DNA of 64,000 nt from Vicia villosa (Eukaryota; Streptophyta; Magnoliopsida; Fabales; Fabaceae): positions 30,715,806-30,779,805 of the forward strand of contig NC_081183.1 of NCBI RefSeq assembly GCF_029867415.1, in the 5' to 3' direction. A program made the position numbers and the translations under genes. The notes beneath the pieces are model-generated. The model saw only the letters and a list, made by a program, of their open reading frames with translations, made no database searches and was not told the DNA's origin. Shown here piece after piece: positions 49,147 to 60,803 of this stretch (its first letter is position 1; every line of letters begins with the position of its first letter).

Positions 49147-50794
49147 ATGGTTGAAACTCCAACACCTACATCTACATCTGGCTCTGCTGAGCAATACAAT
49201 GGAAATGGTAACAATGGCTATACTAGACCACCAGTATTCGATGGTGAAAACTTTGAATATTGGAAAGATAAACTTGAAAGTTACTTTCTTGGTTTAGATG
49301 GTGACTTATGGGATCTTATGGTGGATGGTTACAAACATCCAGTGAAAGCTAGTGGTGTTAAGCTCTCAAGACAAGAGATGAGTGATAATCAAAAGAAGCT
49401 ATTCAAAAATCATCACAAGTGTAGGACTGTTTTGTTGAATGCTATCTCTCATGCTGAATATAAGAAGATATCTAACAGGGAAACGGCCTATGATATATAT
49501 GAATCATTGAAAATGACTCATGAAGGAAATGCCCAAGTCAAGGAGACCAAAGCTCTTGCCTTGATCCAGAAATATGAAGCCTTCAAGATGGAGGATGATG
49601 AAAACATTGAGAAAATGTTCTCAAGATTTCAAATGCTAACTGCTGGATTAAGAGTTCTTGACAAGGGATACACCAAAGCTGATCATGTCAAGAAGATCAT
49701 CAGAAGCTTGCCAAGAAGATGGGGTCCTATGGTGACTGCTTTCAAAATTTCCAAGAATCTAAATGAAGTTTCTCTTGAAGAATTGATCAGTGCTCTGAGA
49801 AGTCATGAAATAGAGCTGGATGCTAATGAACCTCAGAAGAAAGGTAAGTCTATTGCATTAAAATCTAATTATAAAAAATGCACTAACGCTTTTCAGGAAG
49901 AAGAACAAGATTCTGAAGAATTAGAATCAGAAGAAGAAGATGAACTGTCCATGATCTCCAGAAGGGTAAGCCAACTCTGGAAAAGCAAGCATAGGAAGTT
50001 CAAGAACTTCAGAAGTTCTAAGAAGCTTGAAAAAGGAGAATCTTCTTGAAGCAGAAGATCTGACAAGAAGAAGGTCACATGCTATGAATGCAATGAGCCT
50101 GGTCACTACAAGAATGAGTGTCCAAAACTTCAGAAGGAGAATCCTAAGAAGAAGTTTCATAAGAAGAAAGGTCTTATGGCAACGTGGGATGATTCAGATT
50201 CAGAATCAGAATCAGACTCTGAAGGAGAGCAGGCAAACATTGCACTGATGGCCACAGTTGATGATGGATTAGAATCTACATCAGAATCATATTCTGAAGA
50301 GGTGTTTTCTGAACTATCTAGAAAAGAGTTAGTTTCCAGTTTAACAAAACTTCTGGAACTCAAGGCTCATCTTAGTATCAAATACAAAAAGCTGAAAAAG
50401 CTATTTGATTCTGAAACTAAGAAGCTGGAAGTGGAAAATTCTTAACTGAAGGAAAAAGTTTTAAAATTATCCAAAGATATTGGATCTCCTTCTGACTTAG
50501 AAAAATCCACTCCTAGTCTCAATCATATTCTGAAAGAATATGACTCGAGTTTTAGAAAGTTCTTATCTAGAAGTATTGGCAGAAGTCATCTTGCTTCTAT
50601 GATATATGGTGTTTCTGCAAACAAAAGAGTTGGCGTTAGCTATGAGGGTGATATCCCACACAAATTTGAACCTGTTGATGATATGAAAATCCCATACAAG
50701 CCATTGTATGATCAGTTCAAATATGGCCACTCACATGATATTAGGCTCACTTCACATGCCAAAAGCTTTCATGCTACACACACTAAGAAGCATG
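49147..50794 (+). pseudogene. SIRE-2 gag and gag-proximal region
   Basis: Best preserved gag in the window. One frame runs from the ATG at 49147 to 50794 with only two stops, TGA at 50047 and TAA at 50443. Residues 1-40 are Thr/Ser/Asn-rich, then PPVFDGENFEYWKDKLESYF, LDGDLWDLMVDGY, ALALIQKYEAF, MEDDENIEKMFSRFQ, KKIIRSLPRRWGP and an acidic linker. A CCHC zinc knuckle CYECNEPGHYKNEC (about 50080-50121) binds RNA in this family. Downstream is a Ser/Glu-rich segment and a Leu/Lys-rich probable coiled coil (LLELKAHLSIKYKKLKKLF), then SMIYGVSANKRVG. It ends by truncation, before protease. Confidence 0.93.
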
Positions 50795-51662
50795 GTAATG
50801 CTATCTAAAAAAACTTTTAATGTTTGATTCAAAGGATCGAAGGTATTTAAGAGGTGTTCACCTCTTGTCACTTGATCTCTTTGATTTAATTAAGAAAGAA
50901 CTTTTAATGTTTGATTCAAAGGATCGAAGGTATTCAAGAGGTGTTCACCCCTTGTCACTTGATCTCTCTGATTTAATTAAGAAAGAAAATTTAAGAAAGA
51001 GCTTTTAATTCACGTTGGATTCAAAGGATCAAAGATATTCAAGAGGTGTTCACCAATTGTCACTTGATCTCTTTGATTTGGTTAAGAAAGATTTTTTTTT
51101 GGGAACAAACTTTTAATTTATATCGGATTCAAAGGACCAAAGATATTCAAGAGGTGTTCACTTCTTGTCACTTGATCTCTTTGACTTAATTTAAAAAGGT
51201 TTAAAAAACTTGATTAATGCGTTTTAGTCCAAAAGATCAAGGTATTCAAGAGGTGTTCACCAATTGTCACTCGATCTTTCGACACGATTTAGAAAATAAT
51301 TTTTGAAAAGAAGAAACTCGACGTTGGATCGAGAAATTATTATTTTAAATGAAATTTTTTTGTAAAGATGAGTTTATTTAATTAAATTTAAACAAGTATT
51401 TAACTAAGTTAATTAAAATACAACCAAATTGATTAAAAGAATTAATTTAATTGACTTAGTTTTAATTAAAAGACTTAATTGGTTTTAAAAAAATAAAAAG
51501 AGTGTTTGAGAAAACAAATTGGGCGGCGTGGGGTACTGAAGTCCGGAGGGAGTAAAGGCCCATAATAAACAGATAAACAAATAAGGCTGCAAAAAACAAG
51601 TATACTAGACCGGGTCGGTTTAGATAGGAGCGGATCCGATTTGAACAAACCATAAGTGATCC
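50795..51662. repeat. Minisatellite block and unassigned flank
   Basis: About five units of 85-113 bp, each with GATTCAAAGGATC, ATTCAAGAGGTGTTCACC and GTCACTTGATCTCTT. One unit has the 8-bp inverted pair AAGAGGTG/CACCTCTT (50849-50866). 51310-51662 is AT-rich and unassigned. The block probably belongs to another retrotransposon, possibly Ogre/Tat-like, whose other parts are missing. Confidence 0.7.
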
Positions 51663-54600
51663 TGTAATACGGTGGGAGAACTGACTTTTTGAAATGTTAC
51701 GGATAGCAAGAGTCGCCACCAACTTTTATTTTATCCAATTAGAAAGGCTAAAAGAATAGAAAAAAACCTTTTAAAAGACTTTGAGTTTGGGGGGTAGGTT
51801 ATACAAAGGGAAGGTGTAAGCACCCTTTATATCCATGGTTATCCATGGGCTCTTAATTGCTTAGCTCACTTTGTTTGAATTGTTTGAAAAAGGTGTAGTG
51901 TGTGAATAGGAAAATGTTTGAATAAGAACTTTAGCTTGTAAATAAACGTACTCTTTCTGAAAAGATTCTTTGAAAAGAAGTGGGAAAAGATTTTGAATTT
52001 TGAATTTGAATTTGAATAGAGCAAGCAATCAGGAGCACCTACCCTAAGTTAGAAAAATTATTCTTTTAGCTTTTCAGTTTGAAAAGGCTATCCATACCAT
52101 AAGAGGGTAGGAAGTCCTTTCATTGGATGTTGAAGGGTTATCGAGAAACATCGTTCGCCATAAAACTGTCTCTACCATGTAAAGGGTAGGTAGTCTTTAG
52201 GGAAGGATAGAATAGTCATTAATCTTTTCTAGGCAGCAGGCGAGGATACTTTAGCAATGGGACAATCATCTTATTTCCGAGGCAGCATCGAGGGACAAAA
52301 TCTTATGATGATTTCAATGAACTGAGGGCAACATTTGATTTAGGTATCCTTGGAATCGAGGGACTTGACTATTTGATTGTAATTAAAAGGCAATAGGAAG
52401 CATAAGAAGGGTTACCCTAAAGGTGTGTGTGGCACAATCACGTGGTTAAATTCGAATATTTATCTTGTAAGTTAGTGATGCTAATTCAATTAACAGGCTT
52501 GCACTCCCTAGGATTACTAACCACGCATTATGAAGGCATAATTAAAAGGTCCTACGCTATTACGTTAAACACCTGCGGGCAGAAAATAAAAGGGGGAAAA
52601 TAAATCCTACGACTATTACATGGCTTTGGGGCAGTTACAGAATAAGGATTGCGGAAAAGTAAACCTAAATACTATTACATTCCCAAAAAACAGATACAAA
52701 ATATATTAGATGAAAACTCGAGCCAACGTCAAGTCTTGATGAACCTAAAAAGCCACGAGGACAAAAAATAGGATTAGTGCGAGAAAGAACTATTTATCAT
52801 GATCCTAACTAATTATTGGATAAAATCATAATTAATTATTGATTAAAAGTATGTGCAAAAAATTAATTTTGTATTTGAAAACAATTATTGATAAAATTAT
52901 GGAAAATTCGAATTTTCGATTAAAAATAAATAATTGTCAAAGTATAACATTTTTAGTTAATGTAATTTTTTAGAAAAATAATTAATGAATTAAAGAAAAG
53001 AAAATAATTTTTTTAAAAAAAGAATAAGGTAATTAAAAAAGAAAAGAAATAAAAAACTTAGCTCTGGATATAGTGTGATTGTCCTCTGAGGGTTCATGGT
53101 AGAGGAGCGCTTCCTGGGCCTTCAGATATGAACACGCGTCCATCCAGTGGTGAGATACTGAGGGCATATGGTGGTCTTGTGTTGGTTGCGCGCGTTGAAT
53201 CAGAAGGGGAACAATTGTTAAAAATAAATGTATTGGCCCTGGATCGAACTCAGGTTTTGAACATCACAAAACTCTCCTTTTGCCAATTATGCTGCATAAT
53301 GATTCATGAATGAGAATCACTCTGAATTAATAAATATAAAAAAAAACAAAACAGAAAATTCAAAAGGATAAGTCAAACTGGGCCCCTACTGTGCGCGCGC
53401 TGGCCAATGGAAAAGGGATAGAGAGGCTGGAGAATGTTTGACCATACACTGGGAATGCGCCACGCCTGGAGAGAGAGTCACCCTTGCTGACCGGCCAATG
53501 AGGAAGTGTGTGAAAGGCCACGCGTGGGTCCACAACGTCCAGAGTCCTATTCACCTTCTTCTTCCTCCTTACCTGCGGGAATAACTGCAACTTTACCTGC
53601 GGATTTTCCCATGTGTTCATCATCCTCAAACCTGCAATTCAAAACACGAGAAAGGACAACAAAGCAAGACTTCTAGGGACCCAGGTCTACTAATTAGCAC
53701 GCTACGAACACGATGGTGGTGTCCTTTTAGTCTGAAACGGCCTGTAAGTATGATTTCGAAGCTTAATAGTATGCTTGCTCTAGCAATGGTGGAATGCAAT
53801 TCCGGCCTCAAAGCTTGTGGACGATGATTCTAACCTTCTCTAAAACATCACATGAACTCAAAAAAAAACATTAAATCACATGAAATCGTATTAATTTATG
53901 GAATACGAAAACTACAAAATATGCATGAATATGGAAGTTATGAAACTCAAATATTAAGCGCTATCACATGCTACAAAAGGTATGGAATTACTCTATAATG
54001 CCTTGTGAGTGGCTTAGAACACTTATTTGGCCTTGTGGTTGCTTGCAACGAAGAATGCAAAATCTCACCTTTTCTTGAATATTATGAACTTTGAAAAACC
54101 TAACTTTCTCTCCCTAAAATTCGTCCCCTTATGCTTGGAATTGGTTATGTATATATTGTGGAAGCCTTTAGGTCAACAAAAACTTAATGAATCTCATTGA
54201 ATCAAAGATTGAAAATTTTATGGAAATTTGATTTTTAAATATTTCTAAATAAGTCCAATTTCAATCTTTTCTCATCAATATTATTTTGCACAAATTTGGA
54301 TGAAAAATATGATTTTTATTTGATTGAATTTGATTGGAAATCAAATCCAAATCAACTCTCTTTCATAATCTTTTGATTATTTGATTTTAGTCATATTTTT
54401 TAATGAATAAAAATTCAAATAAAATCAAATATTCATCACAAATTCGTGGCTTTGAGATTGAGTATCTTTGATGACTTGAGGAGCAAGATTGAATCAAAAA
54501 AGATTGGGCCCATTTGCAAGAAAACTCAATTTTAAAGATATGGAAGAGTTCTAGGACTTTTTAGAAACCTCAAGATGTCCTCTACAATCCACTTTGGAAC

Positions 54601-55253
54601 CTTTTTCCATTTGAGGATTTTATCTTGATGATATGGGCTTTGACAAAAAATTGCTTTTGGTTGACCTTCAAAAAGGACCTATAATCTTTTGATCCATATC
54701 TCTCAAATGAAGCATTTTTAGCCTTGGCATGTGAGAGACAAGGTTGTAGAGAATTCAATTTCCTTCAAAATGAGCTTTCGATGGGAAATTTCTTATGTTC
54801 CATGTGAAAGTTCTGGCTGGTCAAAGTTCAGTTGACTTTTAGGTCAAAACCCTAATTTAGAAACTTTGAGTTTTGTTGATTTCTGAGCTTTCCTTGACGA
54901 GTCATGATCAATCCTTGATCAAATGATGAATGATACTTCAAAATGAGGATGTTGACTAAAAATCAGGAATTTTGACCGTGCTTTGACCACAGTTGACTTT
55001 TATGTCAAACTATTCGACTGTTGACTATCTGAGCAATTGACTAAGTAATCTTGGGAATTGAAGCTTGAACTTGGTCATAGGGATAGTTTGAGACATCATA
55101 AGTCATATGAAACCCATTGGAGACCTTGATTCATCAATTTTCTTAAAGGAATGCAAAATCCTAGTTCAGGAGGTCTTTGATTAGAAGAGTGAGCCTTAGA
55201 TTTTCAAATGAGCTTGATCATAAAATATGATGGGAAAATTTTGGGGTATGACA
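51663..55253 (-). mobile_element. Ogre/Tat-type solo LTR, 3.6 kb
   Basis: On the minus strand it begins TGTCATACCCCAAAATTTTC and ends CTCCCACCGTATTACA. An AGAGTCGCCACC block near the + strand left end (about 51708) matches the first Ogre-like LTR. Flanks GATCC (51658-51662) and GACCC (55254-55258) fit a TSD with one change, and neither a PBS nor a PPT adjoins, so it is read as a solo LTR. The exact left end is less certain than the right. It is much diverged from 7244-10201 but keeps the same tRNA-like module. Confidence 0.72.
53234..53293 (-). other. tRNA-like block in the solo Ogre-type LTR
   Basis: Minus strand carries CCTGAGTTCGATCCAGG (B-box-like with short stem) and an A-box-like AATTGGCAAAAGGAG. 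Placement in the LTR is comparable to 8378-8443. Degenerate, not a functional tRNA gene. Confidence 0.4.
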
Positions 55254-55271
55254 GACCCGGTTTCAAACTTA

Positions 55272-56403
55272 TGTTAGAACAAGAATTGTTCTGATCAATA
55301 TTCTTAATTTTGATGATAACAATGTATATGAATTTTGCTTGAGACAATGTGGTACTCTAATCCTATGTAATTTCCATTTCAGGAAATATATAAAGAGTAT
55401 GCACAAAATCAGCGCAAGAAGCACTGACTCAGAAGGTTCAAGTATGCAACATTAGAACATGCACTCGCAAGACATCAGAAGATGGTCAAGCAGAGTCAGA
55501 ACATGGTCTATTGAAGCATCAGAAGAACTTGAGATCAGAAGCAAAAGCACTGAAGTTCTCATGGTATCACGCTAGAAGCACTTCAAGGTCAGAAGACAAG
55601 AAGATGCTCTGCACCAAGCTGCTATGACTCTGATATATTTAAACGTTGTATTTACAAAGATCAGATCAGAAGCAAGTACAAGATGGCAGGCTACGCTGAC
55701 TGACAAAAGGAACGTTAGAAGCTATTAAAGGCAACGTCAGTTAAAGCAGGAAAAGCAAGGCTCGAGGTAGTTGACAAAAAAGTAAAACATTAAATGCAAT
55801 GATGTACGGATCACGCAACGCATTAAATGCTCCCAACGGTCATCTTCTCAAACGCCTATAAATAGAAGTTCTGATGAGAAGCTGAATACAACACTTTGCT
55901 CAAACATAAAGAAACGCTGTCAAATTCAAAAGCTCTCAAACTTCATCTTCAACCTCACTTCATTACTGTTGTAATATCTTAGTGAGATTAAGCTTAAACT
56001 TTAAGATAAATATCACAGTTGTGATTATAGCTTTTTAAGAAACATTGTATAACTCTTGTAAGAATTTGTTTACATTCATTTGTAAAGAACTAGAGGAGAT
56101 CAAGTTGTGATCGGATTCTCTAGAAAGTCTTAAAGGGTATCTAAGCATTGTGTTCCTAGAGTGATCAGGTTGTGATCAGAATACTCTAGAAGACTTAGAG
56201 GATATCTAAGTGGAAAACCATTGTAATCAAGATTGATTAGTGGATTAAATCCTCAGGTGAGGTAAATCACTCTAAGGGGGTGGACTGGAGTTGTTTCGTT
56301 AACAACGAACCAGGATAAAAATCATTGTGCAATTGTTTTATCTTAAGAGTTTTTAAAGTACACTTATTCAAACCCCCCTTTCTAAGTGTTTTTCTATCCT
56401 TCA
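55272..56403 (+). repeat. SIRE-3 LTR
   Basis: 1132 bp, TGTTAGAACAAG to ATCCTTCA. TATA box CCTATAAATAGAAG at about 55856 is intact. The left flank base block is ACTTA. Confidence 0.95.
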
Positions 56404-56488
56404 ATTGACATCAGAACTCCGGTTCTAAGGTGCAAGCACTTAACCGTGTTTAGAAAAGATTCAGGAAGAGAAAAACGCTTAAATCTAG

Positions 56489-58203
56489 ATGGCTGGTGAG
56501 ACTGCTATACCTGCTGCATATACATCTGGCTCTGCTGAGCATAATAATGGAAACAATGGTTACACTAGACCACCAGTATTCGATGGTGAATACTTTGAAT
56601 ATTGGTTTAGATGGTGACTTATGGGATCTTATGGTGGATGGTTACAAACATCCAAGGAAAGCTAGTGGTGTAAAGCTCTCAAGACAAGAGATGAGTGATG
56701 ATCAAAAGAAGCTATTCAAAAATCATCACAAGTGTAGGACTGTTTTGCTGAATGCTATATCTCACGCTGAATATGAGAAGATATCTAACAGGGAAACTGC
56801 CTATGACATATATGAATCATTGAAAATGACTCATGAGGGAAATGCCCAAGTCAAGGAGACTAAAGCTCTTGCTTTGATCCAGAAATATGAAGCCTTCGAG
56901 ATGGAAGATGATGAAAACATTGAGAAAATGTTCTCAAGATTTCAAACGCTAACTACTGGATTAAGAGTTCTTGACAAGGGATACACTAAAGCTGATCATG
57001 TCAAGAAGATCATCAGAAGCTTGCCCAGAAGATGGGGTCCAATGGTGACTGCATTCAAGATAGAGCTGATCAGCGCCCTGAGGAGTCATGAAATAGAGCT
57101 GGATGCTAATGAACCTCAGAAGAAAGGTAAGTCTATTGCATTAAAATCTAATTATAAAAAAATGCACTAACGCTTTTTAGGCTGAAGAAGAAGATTCTGA
57201 AGAATCAGAATCGGAAGAAGAAGATGAAATGTCCATGATCTCCAGAAGGGTAAACCAACTCTGGAAGAGCAAGCATAGGAAGTTCAAGAACTTCAAAAGT
57301 TCTAAGAAGCTTGAACGAGGAGAATCTTCTGGAAGCAGAAGATCTGACAAGAAGAAGGTCACATGCTATGAATGCAATGAATCTGGTCACTACAAGAATG
57401 ACTGTCCAAAACTTTAGAAGGAGAATCCCAAGAAGAAGTTTCATAAGAAGAAAGGTGTTATGGCAACATGGGATGATTCAGATTCATAATCAGAATCAGA
57501 CTCTGAAGGCGAGCAGGCAAACATTGCACTGATGGCCACAGTTGATGATGGATCAGAATCTACATTAGAATCAGATTCTGAAGAGGTATTTTCTGAATTA
57601 TCTAGAGAAGAGTTAGTTTTCAGTTTAACAGAACTTCTGGAACTCAAGGCTCATCTTAGTATCAAATACAAAAAGCTGAAAAAGCTATTTGATTCTGAAA
57701 CTAAGAAGCTGGAAGTGGAAAATTCTGAACTTAAGGAAAAAGGTTTAAAATTATCCAAAGATATTGGATCTCCTTCTGACTCAGAAAAATCCATTCCTAG
57801 TCTCAATCATATTATGAAAGAATCTGACTCGAGCTTTAGAAAGTTCTTATCTAGAAGTATTGGCTGAAGTCATCTTGCTTCTATGATATATGGTGTTTCT
57901 GGAAACAAAAGAGTTGGCATTGGCTATGAGGGTGATACCCCACACAAACTTGAACCTGTAGATGATATGAAAATCACATACAAGCCATTGTATGATCAGT
58001 TCAAGTATGGCCACTCAAATGATATTAGGCTCACTTCACATGCCAAAAGCTTTCATGTTGCACACACTAAGAAGCATGTGACACAACCTAGAGAATATCA
58101 TGTTGTACCTCATGTTGTTTATTATGCTAAACCCAAGTTCAATCAGAACTTGAGAAAACTAACAAGAAAGGACCTAAAAAGCTGTAGGTACCTAAGGAGA
58201 AGA
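56489..58203 (+). pseudogene. SIRE-3 gag and downstream linker
   Basis: Starts at the ATG 56489 by comparison with SIRE-2. A 29-bp deletion between two TTGG repeats (at about 56604) removes the YWKDKLESYF part and shifts the frame. An in-frame 33-bp deletion lies near 57060. One extra A in an A-run (about 57162) shifts again. The zinc knuckle CYECNESGHYKNDC is at 57364-57405. Stops follow at 57415, 57487 and 57865. The Leu/Lys coiled-coil segment and the PHKLEPVDDMK block are retained to 58203. Not functional. Confidence 0.92.
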
Positions 58204-58424
58204 TAATTTTTGTTGCAGATATCCTTGGCAGCAAAGAAGACAAAGCACAACATGTCATGGTACCTGGACTCTGGGTGCTCGCGACACATGACGGAAAAAA
58301 GGTGAATGTTCCAAGACCTGGTGCTTAAGTCGCTGGAGAAGTCAAGTTTGGAGGAGATCAGAAGGGCAAGATTATTGGCTCTGGAACCATAAGTACTGGC
58401 TATAGAGTATACAATACTGAAACA
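58204..58424 (+). pseudogene. SIRE-3 protease remnant and integrase deletion
   Basis: WYLDSGCSRHMT (58258-58293) is the copia aspartic protease active site (DSG). A stop and frameshift follow within a few codons. After an IIGSGTI-like block the sequence jumps, near 58390, to TGYRVYNTETLIVEESIN, which belongs to the integrase C-terminus. The pre-integrase zinc finger and the catalytic DDE core are therefore deleted. Confidence 0.88.
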
Positions 58425-60302
58425 TTGATTGTTGAAGAATCAATCAATATCAGATTTGATGATAAGCTTGGTCTTGAAAAGCCAAAGCAGTTTGAGAATT
58501 TTGCAGATATAGATATCTCAATCTCAGAAGCTGAAGAACCAAGAAGCAAAGTATCAAAAGCTGGAGACTTCGGAAGCAAAGGATCAGAAGATCAAGTTGC
58601 TGCATCTTTAGAGAATCTCAGAATTTCTGAAGAGCCAACAGTCAGAAGATCATCTAGACTCATATCTGCTCACTCAGAAGATGTCATTCTTGGAAAGAAG
58701 GATGATCCTATCAAAACAAGAGCATTCCTCAAGAACAATGCAGAATGTCAATTAGGTCTTTTTTCTTTGATCGAGCCAACTTCTGTTGATCAAGCTCTAG
58801 AAGATGCAGACTGGATAATTTCCATGCAAGAAGAACTAAATCAGTTTACAGGGAATGATGTATGGGATATTGTTCCTAGACCAAAAGGATTCAACATCAT
58901 TGGAACCAAATGGGTCTTCAGAAACAAGCTGAGCGAGAAAGGAGAGGTTGTAAGAAACAAAGCCAGACTGGTTTCTTAGGGCTATAGTCAGCAAGAAGGG
59001 ATTGACTATACAGAAACCTTTGCACCAGTGGCCAGGTTAGAATCTATTCGCTTATTGATTTCTTTTGCCACTCAACATAACATCACTCTATATCAGATGG
59101 ATGTTAAGAGTGCCTTCTTAAATGGTTATATAGAAGAAGAAGTTTATGTCCACCAACCTCCTGGTTTTGAAGACTCTAAGTCTCCAGAACATATTTTCGA
59201 ATTAAAGAAATCATTGTATGGATTGAAGCAAGCTCCTAGAGCGTGGTATGAAAGATTAAGTTCTTTCCTTCTGAACAATGGTTTCACTAGAGGACAAGTA
59301 GATATTACTCTCTTCTGTAAAACATTTAAGAAAGATATTTTAATTTGTCAAATTTATGTTGATGATATTATCTTTGGAACATCTAATACTACACTTGGAA
59401 AGGAGTTTGCTAAGTCTATGCAGGCTGAGTTCGAGATAAGTATGATGGGAGAACTCAAGTACTTCCTTGGGATTCAAATCAATCAAACTTCTGATGGAAC
59501 ATATGTTCATCAAACGAAGTATGTGAAAGAACTTCTGAATAAGTTTAATCTTTCTGAAAGCAAAGAAGCCAAAACTCCTATGCATCCAACGTGTGTCCTA
59601 GGTAAGGATGAGGTAAGTAAGAAGGTAGATCAGAAGTTATATAGAGGTATGATTGGATCTCGTTTATATCTGACTGCTTCTAGACCTGACATTTTATTCA
59701 GTGTTTGTTTGTGTGCAAGATTCCAATCAGATCCTAGAGAATCTCACTTAACAGCTGTTAAGAGAATTCTGAGGTATCTGAAAGGTACTACTAATGTTGG
59801 TTTAGTCTACAGAAGATCTAAAGAGTACAACTTAGTGGGATATTGTGATGCTGATTACGCTGGAGATAGAGTTGAAAGGAAAAGTACTTCTGGAAGTTGT
59901 CAATTTCTTGGAAGTCACCTGATCTCCTGATACAGCAAGAAGCAAGCTACCATTGCCCTCTCAACAACAGAAGCAGGATATGTTGTTGCTGCTGGTTATA
60001 GCATACAGATGCTCTGGATGAAGAGTCAGTTAGAAGATTATCAGATTTATGAGAGTAACATTCCTATCTTCTGTGATAATACTTCTGCTATATGTTTATC
60101 TAAGAATCCAATCTTACATTCCAAAGCTAAACATATTGAAATTAAACATCATTTCATTAGGGACTATGTTCAGAAGGGTGTTCTTTCTTTAAACTTTGTG
60201 GATACAGACCATCAATGGGCTAATATCTTTACAAAACCCCTTGCTGAAGATAGGTTTAAGTTCATTCTGAAGAATATCAGTATGGATTTATGCCCAGAAT
60301 GA
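58425..60302 (+). pseudogene. SIRE-3 pol: integrase end, reverse transcriptase, RNase H
   Basis: One frame with only two stops (TAG 58977, TGA 59928) and no frameshift. The RT domain starts with the ALEDADWIISMQEELNQF and WVFRNKLSEKGEVVRNKARL motifs. Then come PVARLESIRLLISFA, QMDVKSAFLNG, LKKSLYGLKQAPRAWYERL, the catalytic IYVDDIIFG (about 59355) and LKYFLGIQI. The connection region has YRGMIGSRLYLTASRPDI. RNase H has CDADYAGDRVERKSTSG, then after the second stop KKQATIALSTTEAGY, FCDNTSAICLSKNP and FTKPLAED. The end at 60300-60302 agrees with SIRE-1. RT would copy the element RNA to cDNA in virus-like particles. Confidence 0.95.
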
Positions 60303-60483
60303 GAAGATGAGAAGTTCTGACGTATGGACAAGTTCTGAAATGTGTTTGGATTATCTTCTTATAAGAAGTTCTGATTGTGATCATTTAGAAGTTCTGATTC
60401 TGTTATTACTAACGTTTCATTATCTAAGTTGATTCAGAATCTCTTTTAAAGTAAAACAGCTGTCACCAGTTGTTCCAGAAGAC

Positions 60484-60683
60484 GAACACGTGTTCACTCT
60501 TTTTGGACAGACATGCGTGTAACTGAGGAGACGCCGCCCTAGGTAACTGTGCAAATCATTTCAAATTTCACATTATCTCTCCTAACATCATCTCTCATTA
60601 AATGCATTTGATTCCATGTTTTCTGTAATCATATTCATTCAAACACGTATTGCATTTCATTTCAAATCCGTCCCTTTATATAC
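60484..60683 (+). promoter_or_regulatory. Putative internal promoter upstream of the env-like ORF (SIRE-3)
   Basis: The palindrome GAACACGTGTTC (60484-60495), the conserved block CGCCCTAGGTAACTG (from about 60535) and TATA-like TTTATATAC (about 60675-60683) lie in the same order as in SIRE-1. The TATA is about 120 bp before the ATG at 60804. A (CT)n stretch follows at about 60717-60750, a typical plant leader feature. Confidence 0.45.
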
Positions 60684-60803
60684 TCATCTTCACATTCATT
60701 TCATCTTTTTACATTCTCTCTCTTTATTCATCTCTCTCTCTCTCTCTCTTTCATTCATTGTTTTCATAAACCCTAGTTCTTAACCGAACCTCAGAGAATC
60801 TTC

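Larger units (their letters stand above)
47934..50794 (+). mobile_element. SIRE-2: 5' LTR, PBS and gag, truncated
   Basis: The LTR (47934-49063) starts TGTTAGAACAAG directly after ACTAG of the copy B flank. The uninterrupted target is visible at 30282-30288. PBS TTGGAATCAGAGCGCC starts at 49065. The coding part ends abruptly at 50794 inside the region after the zinc knuckle; the next bases belong to a minisatellite. There is no pol, env-like ORF or 3' LTR before SIRE-3. Confidence 0.92.
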
